DNA of 5,098 nucleotides from Bdellovibrio sp. CG10_big_fil_rev_8_21_14_0_10_47_8 (GTDB lineage: Bacteria; Bdellovibrionota; Bdellovibrionia; Bdellovibrionales; Bdellovibrionaceae). The stretch covers positions 2,315 to 7,412 of the forward strand of contig PEZR01000128.1 of NCBI GenBank assembly GCA_002773975.1, written 5' to 3'. A program made the position numbers and the translations under genes. A model generated the notes under the pieces. That model was not told the origin of the DNA. It was given only the letters and a program-made list of their open reading frames with translations, and searched no databases. This document shows positions 1 to 5,098 of the stretch, piece by piece; positions within the stretch are counted from its first letter, which is position 1, and every line of letters starts with the position of its first letter.

Positions 1-857
1 CCTCCGTTCATGGCCGACTGCAAGGGTGACAAACTTTTGAAAAATCCAATTTCATTTCGGTGGGGAGCCTTCCAGTTGGCGGAGAGAACATTCTCCATAC
101 ACAACAGACTCAAATAGACATCACCTTGATGGAGCTGATAACTTTTTCGGAAAAACTCAGCAAAGGAAACAGAGCTTTCGGGTTGATTCAACAAATACTG
201 GCGGAGTTCAGATTCTTGGCCACTCACCATTAAACGCGAAGACATCCCGACGCCCAGGCCCACCAAAAGCTTGGGGAAATGCATAGCCAAATGGCCGCCG
301 AATTCTTTTTTTGTGGATTCTGACCACTCATGGACGCGTCCCTGTCTGGGCTGAATTCCATTCTTCATTTCTTCGGCGATGACCTGTTGGAACATCTTCA
401 CAAAGCCTTTAATCTTATAAGGATTTTCCCGGCCCTCGAGCTGCCGATATTGATTTCGAATGCTTGCTTTGAGCTCATTTTTTTTCTTTTGCACCTGGGA
501 CGGAGACAAACCTGCAAACTCCATATCGTCAACCAGAGCCAACGCCTGGTCTTTACTTTGAGCCATTTGTTTATTTCTGTTGGTTGGATTCTCACCCTCT
601 TCATCGTACTGATAAGCAATCAGAGAATTTCCTTTGTGCCCCGTCAACGCACCAAAAATGGATTTCTTCGCCCGATTGACTCGAAGCTGAAGAGCCCGAT
701 CGCCATAAGCATCCTCATATTGCAAAGAAGTCTGTCGATAAGCAAATGCCTGCTCTTCGGTCATCTGGCGAAGATCCGAGGTCGAGCCATTTTGGGCCTG
801 AGCTATAAAGGGATTTAAAACAAGGCCTAGACTGAGAGCAAAAAATAGAGACTTCAC
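1..857 (-). CDS. Secreted protein of unknown function, N-terminal part (runs off left edge)
   Basis: I do not recognise the family. Reading the minus strand from GTG at 857 gives 285 uninterrupted codons to the window edge, so the C-terminus is missing. The start has a GGAG Shine-Dalgarno at 867-864, six bases upstream, and overlaps the stop of the upstream gene (GTGA, 857-854), which indicates translational coupling. Residues 1-21 look like a Sec signal peptide: Lys2, a Leu/Phe-rich core, and a cleavage site after Ala-Gln-Ala (19-21). The mature part is polar and rich in Gln, Glu and Lys, with a strongly charged, probably helical stretch at about residues 120-165 and one moderately hydrophobic stretch at about 189-211. 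It has a single cysteine (253). The protein is likely periplasmic or outer-surface. Confidence is high that it is a gene; the function is unknown. The overlapping plus-strand frame at 330-818 is its shadow. Confidence 0.85.
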   Translation of the reverse strand, partial: MKSLFFALSLGLVLNPFIAQAQNGSTSDLRQMTEEQAFAYRQTSLQYEDAYGDRALQLRVNRAKKSIFGALTGHKGNSLIAYQYDEEGENPTNRNKQMAQSKDQALALVDDMEFAGLSPSQVQKKKNELKASIRNQYRQLEGRENPYKIKGFVKMFQQVIAEEMKNGIQPRQGRVHEWSESTKKEFGGHLAMHFPKLLVGLGVGMSSRLMVSGQESELRQYLLNQPESSVSFAEFFRKSYQLHQGDVYLSLLCMENVLSANWKAPHRNEIGFFKSLSPLQSAMNG

Positions 858-1699
858 GATTTTCTCCTTTGTAGCTGAAAGGCCGCCATCAAGTCCTTGA
901 TCTGATCTTTCACTTTGGCACCCAGGGTATCTGTCGGATTTCCAATTTTATCCAACTTCCTCACTGCCGTGTCGTTGACATACAGATAGTTCAGACTGAC
1001 GACCGCCACTGAAGTGGCAGTCAACGGGTAAAACAAGTTGATCTGGTGCCCGTAACTGAAGAGCATATTGCAATTTGAGTTCTTCTGAATCACTATCATT
1101 GACGGAAGACCCCGGCCTGTCGATACCGCGGACAAGAGCTGTTTTTCTTCCAAGGACAACTTTTCGATGTCATCAGATTCCAAATGACGAAGGGAACTAT
1201 CGCACTCCAAATGAGAAGGCAGAAGCCCAAAGGAAAAACCAGCTGGAATCGAAACCCTTCCATCAGAACCATGCTCATTACGAATCTGGGTTGAAAAGCG
1301 GTAGCCTTTAAAAAGACTCTGCATGTGACTATACTCCCAAAACCCAGGTGCTGAAATTTCATGGATAGAGACTGGAAGCTGAAACACACCGGTAGCGACA
1401 AACAACTGAGAGATGTCATCTTCTGGGTGGGGCAATATCTGCAGGGCCCAATCATGAGCCGACGCCAACAGTGGATCCTGACCACGATCAGGAACAAAGT
1501 CCCGGTAAAGAAAAATTGCATTCGAGTTCGTCAATGACGCCAGGTCCACAGCAGACAAAATCTGGGACAGCTGATCTCGATTGATCATCTGCGCCTTGGA
1601 TCCCGCCCATCCCACAGAGGGCAAAACCAGTCCTGCACATAATAAAATGAAACTCATTGCAGACTGAAGTTTCCAGCTCAATTTCCCGACCTGATTCAT
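854..1699 (-). CDS. Secreted protein of unknown function, 281 aa
   Basis: I do not recognise the family. ATG at 1699 follows GGAG (1708-1705) with a 5-base spacer, which supports this start. The N-terminus carries a signal peptide: basic residues Lys6 and Lys10, a hydrophobic core at about 14-28, and a likely cleavage after Gly-Trp-Ala (30-32). No cysteine sits at a lipobox position, so this is not an obvious lipoprotein. The mature chain has just two cysteines (166 and 210), which could form one periplasmic disulfide. The C-terminal third has a beta-like, Tyr/Leu/Val-rich stretch (about 211-243) followed by a charged helix ending in Arg-Arg-Lys-Ser. Its stop overlaps the GTG of the next exported protein by 4 bases, so the two are almost certainly made together and may act as partners or in sequence outside the inner membrane. 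I see no catalytic motif. Confidence 0.85.
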   Translation of the reverse strand: MNQVGKLSWKLQSAMSFILLCAGLVLPSVGWAGSKAQMINRDQLSQILSAVDLASLTNSNAIFLYRDFVPDRGQDPLLASAHDWALQILPHPEDDISQLFVATGVFQLPVSIHEISAPGFWEYSHMQSLFKGYRFSTQIRNEHGSDGRVSIPAGFSFGLLPSHLECDSSLRHLESDDIEKLSLEEKQLLSAVSTGRGLPSMIVIQKNSNCNMLFSYGHQINLFYPLTATSVAVVSLNYLYVNDTAVRKLDKIGNPTDTLGAKVKDQIKDLMAAFQLQRRKS

Positions 1700-1766
1700 A
1701 GGATCTCCATTTGTTGGTCATTTCAACGACAGATCCTGATTCAAGTTTCGTGCCCCAAGACCGACC

Positions 1767-1794
1767 TTGAGTGACCTAATTTCCAATCTATAAT
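1767..1794 (+). promoter_or_regulatory. Sigma-70-type promoter for the osmC-like/purT operon
   Basis: TTGAGT (1767-1772) lies 16 bases from a perfect TATAAT (1789-1794). Transcription should start near 1801, leaving an untranslated leader of about 140 bases before the ATG at 1941. The hexamers are read directly from the sequence. The start site is inferred from normal spacing, and a closer, weaker promoter cannot be excluded. Confidence 0.5.
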
Positions 1795-1819
1795 CAACAA
1801 CTTAAGACTCCATTTTCAA
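1790..1819 (-). promoter_or_regulatory. Weak candidate promoter for the minus-strand secreted-protein operon
   Basis: On the minus strand, TTGAAA (1819-1814) and GATTAT (1795-1790) are separated by 18 bases. This would start transcription near 1783, about 85 bases before the ATG at 1699. The -10 matches consensus at only four of six positions. It overlaps the -10 of the plus-strand promoter, so if both are real the two operons would compete for polymerase. Other weak hexamers exist, so this is tentative. Confidence 0.2.
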
Positions 1820-1867
1820 GCCGCTTCCACCGCCAAGAATGTTTCCATAAATCATCAGTGATCAAGA

Positions 1868-1881
1868 TCTCAGCAATGAGG
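1868..1881 (+). other. Small leader hairpin with GCAA tetraloop
   Basis: In the predicted leader RNA, CTCA (1869-1872) pairs with TGAG (1877-1880) around GCAA, a GNRA-type stable tetraloop. A T1868-G1881 wobble adds a fifth pair. The stem is short and could be chance. It matters mainly because it lies just upstream of the larger hairpin over the ribosome binding site and contains the ATG (1876) of the short upstream frame. Confidence 0.25.
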
Positions 1882-1947
1882 CCGGAATTCGTTACTGACA
1901 AGTCTCGTGGGTCGTACTACCGTTTCCACGAGGTGACACCATGGTGA
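1876..1947 (+). CDS. Possible 23-aa leader peptide overlapping the osmC-like start
   Basis: ATG at 1876 opens 23 codons ending at TGA 1945-1947, just past the downstream ATG at 1941, in a different frame. The peptide begins MRPEFVTDKS and ends FHEVTPW. A ribosome translating it would unwind the hairpin at 1902-1934 and terminate beside the osmC-like start, an arrangement that can couple translation. Against it: there is no clear Shine-Dalgarno before 1876, the frame is open upstream to 1780 (so length alone proves nothing), and I recognise no conserved sequence. An in-frame GTG at 1858 is an alternative start. Treat it as a hypothesis. Confidence 0.2.
   Translation: MRPEFVTDKSRGSYYRFHEVTPW
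1902..1934 (+). promoter_or_regulatory. Hairpin masking the ribosome binding site of the osmC-like gene
   Basis: CTCGTGG (1904-1910) and CCACGAG (1926-1932) are perfect inverted repeats with a 15-base spacer. G-U pairs extend the stem on both sides (1902-1934, 1903-1933 and 1911-1925), giving ten pairs. The 3' arm contains the Shine-Dalgarno sequence GAGGTG (1930-1935) of the gene starting at 1941, so folding would hide all but its last base. The structure fits translational control such as an RNA thermometer or coupling to upstream translation. The same repeat could instead be a DNA operator for a dimeric repressor. The repeat is seen directly; the role is inferred. Confidence 0.45.
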
Positions 1948-2351
1948 AATCAAAAATTCTTTATCAGGGACAGAAACACTGCGAGCTCATTCACGAGCCC
2001 TCGCAATCAAAAATTGAAACAGACGCCCCCAAAGACAATCAGGGAAAAGGCGAAAGATTTTCTCCTACGGACCTGATGGGTGCAGCGCTTGGAAGCTGTA
2101 TTCTAACAACCATGGCAATCGTTGGCGAACGAGATGGAATTGATCTCCGAGGATCGCAGGCCAGCGTGGAAAAAGTCATGACAGACGCTCCTCGACGAAT
2201 TCAATCTCTGCGCGTGGACATCGTTCTTCCGGCACACCTGTCGCCAGATCAAAGACGCAAAATGGAGGAAGTGGCTAAACACTGTCCCGTCAAACGCAGC
2301 CTGCATCCAGACGTTGAAACGCCAATGACATTTATCTATCAAGAAATCTAG
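1941..2351 (+). CDS. OsmC-family protein (organic hydroperoxide / redox stress), 136 aa
   Basis: OsmC/Ohr-type proteins are small cytoplasmic homodimers that reduce organic hydroperoxides with a pair of cysteines. Here Cys53 lies in the typical helix segment LGSCILTT and Cys115 in KHCPVKRSL, the two positions expected for the reactive and resolving thiols. The family hallmark FSPTDLMGAALGSC spans residues 40-53, preceded by Gly-Glu-Arg at 37-39. Cys14 is an extra thiol. The length matches the family (about 135-145 residues). The sequence resembles the YhfA-like OsmC branch more than classical Ohr, so peroxidase activity is inferred and its substrate is unknown. ATG at 1941 follows GAGGTG (1930-1935), which lies inside a hairpin. 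purT begins 11 bases after the stop, so the two share a transcript. Confidence 0.9.
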   Translation: MVKSKILYQGQKHCELIHEPSQSKIETDAPKDNQGKGERFSPTDLMGAALGSCILTTMAIVGERDGIDLRGSQASVEKVMTDAPRRIQSLRVDIVLPAHLSPDQRRKMEEVAKHCPVKRSLHPDVETPMTFIYQEI

Positions 2352-2362
2352 GTCGAATAAAA

Positions 2363-3526
2363 ATGAAAAATAGCAAAAAAATGATGCTTCTCGGAGCAGG
2401 GGAATTGGGTAAAGAGTTCGTCATTTCAGCGCAGAGATTGGGACTGAACGTGATTGCCGTCGATCGGTACGCTGGAGCTCCCGCAATGCAGGTTGCTGAT
2501 CAGTTTGAAGTGATCGATATGCTCAGTGGCGAACAGCTCGAACAAATCGTTCGCAAGCATCAGCCAGATATTCTTGTTCCTGAGATCGAAGCCATTCGCA
2601 CCGAAAAATTAGCTGCCTTTGAAAAGCAAGGTCTTCAAGTGGTGCCCACGGCAAAGGCCGTCCATCTGACCATGAACCGCGACGCCATTCGCGATGTTGC
2701 CGCCAATATTTTAAAATTGAAGACCGCGCGTTTCGCATACGCCGAGTCGTTCGAAGAGCTGTTGGAGGCCAGTGAAAAAATTGGTTTTCCCAATGTCGTC
2801 AAACCAGTGATGTCCTCCTCTGGCAAGGGCCAATCCGTGGTTCGAAATTCAAAATCGGTGCAAGCTGCCTGGGACTATGCCGTCGCCGGCATGCGAGGAG
2901 ACAAACAAAAAGTCATCGTCGAAGAGTTTATCCCTTTTGAATCTGAAATTACCCTTCTCACTGTGAAACAGAAAAAAGGACCGACGCTTTTTGTTCCAGC
3001 CATTGGTCACCGCCAAGAACGCGGTGACTATCAGGAGTCCTGGCTTCCCGCTAAAATTACCCCCCGCCAGCTCAAAAAAGCACAGGCGATGGCTAAAAAA
3101 ATCACCGACCATCTCGGCGGCGCCGGACTTTTTGGCGTCGAGTTTTTTGTCACCAAAAAGGACATTTACTTTTCAGAGCTTTCACCCCGACCCCACGATA
3201 CCGGCATGGTCACCCTGGGCTCGCAAAATCTAACTGAATTTGACTTGCATCTGCGAGCCATCATGGGTCTTCCCATCCCCGATGTCAGCTATTATGGTCC
3301 AACGGCCTCAGCCGTTATTTTAGCCAGTGACGAGAGCGAAAACTTTCAAATCCACGGCCTGGATCATGCCCTTAAAATCAAAGGTGTCGACATCCGAATC
3401 TTTGGCAAACCCACCACTCGCCCCTATCGACGGATGGGTGTGGCCATCGCCCGGGCAAAATCCATCAACGAAGCCAGAAAAAAAGCCCGCCTCGCCGCCA
3501 GCCGAGTTCAGATTAAAAAAGTCTAA
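2363..3526 (+). CDS. purT: Formate-dependent phosphoribosylglycinamide formyltransferase (GAR transformylase 2)
   Basis: PurT is a cytoplasmic ATP-grasp enzyme that makes formyl-GAR from GAR, formate and ATP, the third step of purine synthesis. The 387 residues align by eye along the whole E. coli enzyme (392). The GAR-binding loop GAGELG is at 11-16 and Glu74 lies in VPEIEA. ATP contacts are Arg106, Lys147, the SSGKGQ loop (152-157), Glu187 and Glu195. Magnesium ligands are Glu260 and Glu272, the RPHDTGMVTL signature is at 276-285 (with Asp279), and Lys349 and Arg356-Arg357 sit near the C-terminus. All expected ligand residues are present, so it should be active. It starts 11 bases after the osmC-like stop with only a poor Shine-Dalgarno (AGG overlapping that stop), which suggests dependence on translation of the upstream gene. 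A later ATG at 2381 would trim the Rossmann strand and is less likely. Confidence 0.97.
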   Translation: MKNSKKMMLLGAGELGKEFVISAQRLGLNVIAVDRYAGAPAMQVADQFEVIDMLSGEQLEQIVRKHQPDILVPEIEAIRTEKLAAFEKQGLQVVPTAKAVHLTMNRDAIRDVAANILKLKTARFAYAESFEELLEASEKIGFPNVVKPVMSSSGKGQSVVRNSKSVQAAWDYAVAGMRGDKQKVIVEEFIPFESEITLLTVKQKKGPTLFVPAIGHRQERGDYQESWLPAKITPRQLKKAQAMAKKITDHLGGAGLFGVEFFVTKKDIYFSELSPRPHDTGMVTLGSQNLTEFDLHLRAIMGLPIPDVSYYGPTASAVILASDESENFQIHGLDHALKIKGVDIRIFGKPTTRPYRRMGVAIARAKSINEARKKARLAASRVQIKKV

Positions 3527-3868
3527 AGCTCCCATAGGCCTGAGGGGCAAACTCCAAACATTGCACAAATTCATGATTTATCCCTTCAGTTGACCGACCG
3601 AAATCTTTCTGGGGCCGATAAAACTCAGCAGCAAAAAATACTTTATAAATTCTTTGACAGCATTTTTGACTTTTTTAAATGGCCTCCGGCTAGAGGGAAA
3701 TGGTTTTTCGCGAGGGCTGCCGAATTCCGAGAAATCATCAGCCAAGCAAGATTTATGACAGTCTAACGGCTATTTTTCCAAGGACCTGGGACGCCCTCCT
3801 CATTCGAAAAAGTTCTCCAATTTCAGATTTAAAATCCCATGCTAATGTCGGAAAAAAAGGAGCTTGTT
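3527..3868. other. Intergenic region, no convincing gene
   Basis: These 342 bases separate purT from the HNH gene. I find no RNA gene, no strong terminator after purT and no repeat beyond short imperfect ones (for example CCTC/GAGG at 3684-3696). AT-rich sequence at 3636-3680 holds a candidate promoter. A plus-strand frame from 3700 runs into the HNH gene in another register and is judged spurious. An ATG at 3839 would extend the HNH protein by 10 residues but lacks a ribosome binding site. Confidence 0.5.
3654..3680 (+). promoter_or_regulatory. Candidate promoter for the HNH gene
   Basis: A perfect TTGACA (3654-3659) is followed after 15 bases by TTAAAT (3675-3680). The spacing is short and the -10 is imperfect. 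The surroundings are AT-rich, as promoters usually are. The predicted start near 3687 would give a leader of about 180 bases. Confidence 0.3.
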
Positions 3869-4747
3869 ATGAATCTCAAACATCTTTCCAATCAGGATCT
3901 GACCTCAAAACTCAAATTGCTGGTGCAAGAAGAACGTCGATTGAATTTGGAATTGCTTCATCATTTGAAAGAAATTGAAATCCGACGCCTTCATCTGCAA
4001 CTGGGATACTCGAGCCTGTTTGACTATCTGACTCGCGAGTTTTCTTACAGTGAGGACGCAGCTTATCAGCGCATTTCAGCCATGCGACTGCTTCGTGATT
4101 TACCGCAGGTTGAAAAGAAAATTGAATCTGGCGAGCTCAGTCTGACGGCGGCCTGCAAGATTCAAAAATATCTGCAAATCGAAAAGAAATCTGAAAAGGC
4201 CTTGGCTCTCGTGCAGGCTCTGGAATTGATCGACAGCTTGGCTGGCAAATCCACTCGGCAGGTCGAAAAAGAATTGGCCGACAGAAATCCGATCGTGGAA
4301 ATTCATGAGCGGGCTCGCGCCGTCGGTCCTGATCAGATCGAACTCAAGATGATCATCAGCGAAGAAACGAATATCAAACTGCAGAGACTGAAAAATCTGC
4401 TCTCGCACAAAAAACCAAAGATGAGCTACGTAGAACTTCTTGGGCAAATGGCCGATCTCGCTCTAGAAAAATGGGACAAAGCCAAACAACGCAACGTTTC
4501 CGGGGGGGCCCCGCAGAAGCCCGCCTTGGGCAAAGCTCTTTCGCGTTCTTTACAACGACATGTTTGGCAACAGGCCCAGGGGCGTTGCCAGTATCGACAC
4601 CCTCAAAGCAAAAAGACCTGCGGGTCTCAGTTTCAACTCCAGATTGATCATATTCATCCACGATTTCACGGGGGCTCCAATGGCAAAGACAATCTGCAGT
4701 TGTTGTGTGCCCAGCACAATCGCTTTAAAGGGGTTGATTTGATTTAG
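3869..4747 (+). CDS. HNH endonuclease-family protein, 292 aa
   Basis: The C-terminal domain (about 228-288) is an HNH (beta-beta-alpha metal) nuclease fold. Asp260-His261 lies in LQIDHIHP, followed by an HGG turn (267-269), Asn275 in KDNLQLLC and His283 in AQHN, with Cys240, Cys251 and Cys280 placed as likely zinc ligands. Residues 1-200 are helical and charged and include the segment LGYSSLFDYLTREFSYSED (45-63). From memory, this N-terminal type recurs in many HNH proteins of Bdellovibrio and other soil bacteria, often as several copies per genome; their role and DNA target are not established. I chose ATG 3869 because AAGGAG (3857-3862) lies 6 bases upstream; the in-frame ATG at 3839 lacks one. 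The protein ends nine residues after His283, which looks short for the group. It stands alone, without a methylase or partner, so classical restriction is unlikely. Confidence 0.88.
   Translation: MNLKHLSNQDLTSKLKLLVQEERRLNLELLHHLKEIEIRRLHLQLGYSSLFDYLTREFSYSEDAAYQRISAMRLLRDLPQVEKKIESGELSLTAACKIQKYLQIEKKSEKALALVQALELIDSLAGKSTRQVEKELADRNPIVEIHERARAVGPDQIELKMIISEETNIKLQRLKNLLSHKKPKMSYVELLGQMADLALEKWDKAKQRNVSGGAPQKPALGKALSRSLQRHVWQQAQGRCQYRHPQSKKTCGSQFQLQIDHIHPRFHGGSNGKDNLQLLCAQHNRFKGVDLI
4502..4512 (+). repeat. G7C4 homopolymer run inside the HNH gene
   Basis: Seven G (4502-4508) followed by four C (4509-4512) encode Gly212-Gly213-Ala214-Pro215 in the linker before the nuclease domain. Gain or loss of one G would shift the frame and remove the HNH domain while keeping the N-terminal 213 residues. 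The tract is real; phase variation is only a possibility, and seven bases is short for that. Confidence 0.5.
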
Positions 4748-4759
4748 CCGTCCTCCGTA

Positions 4760-4777
4760 AGGCAGGGCCTAGTTTTT
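4760..4777 (+). terminator. Weak candidate terminator after the HNH gene
   Basis: AGGC (4760-4763) pairs with GCCT (4767-4770) across a 3-base loop and is followed by AG and five T (4773-4777). It lies 13 bases after the stop codon, the right place for an intrinsic terminator, but a 4-bp stem is marginal. Confidence 0.25.
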
Positions 4778-4806
4778 GGGGTGAATGCTGAGGCCTTCAG
4801 AAAAAA

Positions 4807-4819
4807 AACTCATTGAGTT
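4807..4819. promoter_or_regulatory. 13-base palindrome, possible operator
   Basis: AACTCA-T-TGAGTT is a perfect inverted repeat with 6-base arms and a 1-base centre, too tight for an RNA hairpin but suited to a dimeric DNA-binding protein. It sits 48 bases before the ATG at 4867 and just upstream of a possible -35 (TTGACC, 4830-4835). No convincing -10 follows at normal spacing, so the link to a promoter is weak. Confidence 0.25.
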
Positions 4820-4866
4820 CATGATTGTATTGACCTGGCATTGGGCTTGCTCTCTCTTTCCATATC

Positions 4867-5098
4867 ATGATGAAAAAAGCCCTTATCTCGACTTTAGCTT
4901 CCTTCAAATGTCTTTCTTTTAGACAGTGGCGCGCGATTCTGGGAATGACCCTTTTCATTCTGCAATTAAGCTCACAGACGGCCCAGGCAGCTGTCTCTTG
5001 CCGCCAGTTGCACAAAGCTGGAGCTTTCCTATCTGCTCCTGCAAAAAACCCGGCCGAGGTGGCCTTTGTCTCTGCGATCAAAAGTCGCACTCTGGAAG
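4867..5098 (+). CDS. Exported protein, N-terminal part only (runs off right edge)
   Basis: The frame from ATG 4867 (or the adjacent ATG 4870) stays open for 77 codons to the window edge. It begins MMKKALIST and has an unusually long basic n-region (Lys3, Lys4, Lys14, Arg19, Arg22). A hydrophobic core follows at about 23-36, with a likely signal peptidase I site after Ala-Gln-Ala (39-41), the same cleavage triplet as the left-edge protein. The mature chain starts AVSCRQLHKAG, with an early Cys45. No Shine-Dalgarno is visible; the start codon is embedded in the palindrome ATCATGAT (4864-4871). A start at Met27 would lack a basic n-region, so the early ATG pair is preferred. The available mature part (about 36 residues) is too short to name a family. 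The minus-strand frame at 4797-5090 is its shadow. Confidence 0.7.
   Translation, partial: MMKKALISTLASFKCLSFRQWRAILGMTLFILQLSSQTAQAAVSCRQLHKAGAFLSAPAKNPAEVAFVSAIKSRTLE

Noticed and set aside
330..818. 162-codon plus-strand open frame
   Set aside because: It lies opposite a continuous 285-codon minus-strand frame that has a signal peptide, a ribosome binding site and an operon overlap. The plus frame has none of these.
3839..3868. Upstream ATG extending the HNH protein by 10 residues
   Set aside because: There is no ribosome binding site before 3839, whereas AAGGAG lies 6 bases before ATG 3869.
3700..3978. 92-codon plus-strand frame beginning between purT and the HNH gene
   Set aside because: Its last 110 bases overlap the certain HNH gene in another register, the GAGGG before it is only 2 bases from the ATG, and the protein shows no recognisable feature.
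3530..4800. AGGCCT-containing sequences on both sides of the HNH gene (near 3537 and 4791) as insertion borders
   Set aside because: The shared core is only a self-complementary 6-mer with weak flanking similarity, as expected by chance.
4784..4808. Hairpin CTGAG-GCC-TTCAG followed by eight A, considered as a terminator
   Set aside because: On the plus strand the run is A, not T; on the minus strand the T run precedes the stem instead of following it. It cannot be an intrinsic terminator for either strand.
1..5098. CRISPR array, IS element, tRNA, rRNA, toxin-antitoxin or defence system
   Set aside because: No spaced direct repeats, transposase, cloverleaf-type sequence, small toxin-like pair or defence partner could be seen on either strand. 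The HNH gene alone does not make a defence system.

Overview
The window reads like an ordinary chromosomal segment of a Gram-negative bacterium of moderate GC. It is dense in exported proteins of unknown function (three different signal peptides in 5 kb). It also carries a stand-alone HNH nuclease of a type I recall as multi-copy in Bdellovibrio and related predatory or soil bacteria. A Bdellovibrionota-like source is therefore my best guess, but it rests on recollection of families and not on a search.

Layout. Positions 1-1699 hold two minus-strand genes for secreted proteins of unknown function. They overlap by 4 bases in a GTGA stop/start and so form an operon that runs off the left edge. 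The left-edge gene lacks a stop inside the window, but its frame is open and clean from 857 to 1. Positions 1700-1940 form a divergent intergenic region. It has a good sigma-70-type promoter facing right, a leader of about 140 bases, and a hairpin that covers the ribosome binding site of the next gene. A 24-codon upstream frame runs through that hairpin and overlaps the start codon.

Positions 1941-3526 hold a two-gene plus-strand operon: an OsmC-like thiol peroxidase-family protein, then, 11 bases later, purT (formate-dependent GAR transformylase) with all expected ligand-binding residues. Positions 3527-3868 appear non-coding and probably carry the promoter of the next gene. Positions 3869-4747 encode a 292-residue HNH endonuclease-family protein with a G7 tract in the linker just before its nuclease domain. 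From 4867 to the right edge is the start of another exported protein, cut off after 77 codons.

How the genes work together. PurT supplies a purine-synthesis step that consumes formate and ATP. The OsmC-like protein probably detoxifies organic hydroperoxides, and sharing a transcript would tie the two to the same signal. The HNH gene looks like an independent unit dropped between operons. I see no defence island, CRISPR array, IS element, tRNA or rRNA. The most noteworthy item is the structured leader in front of the osmC-like gene; the rest is mostly housekeeping or unknown secreted proteins.
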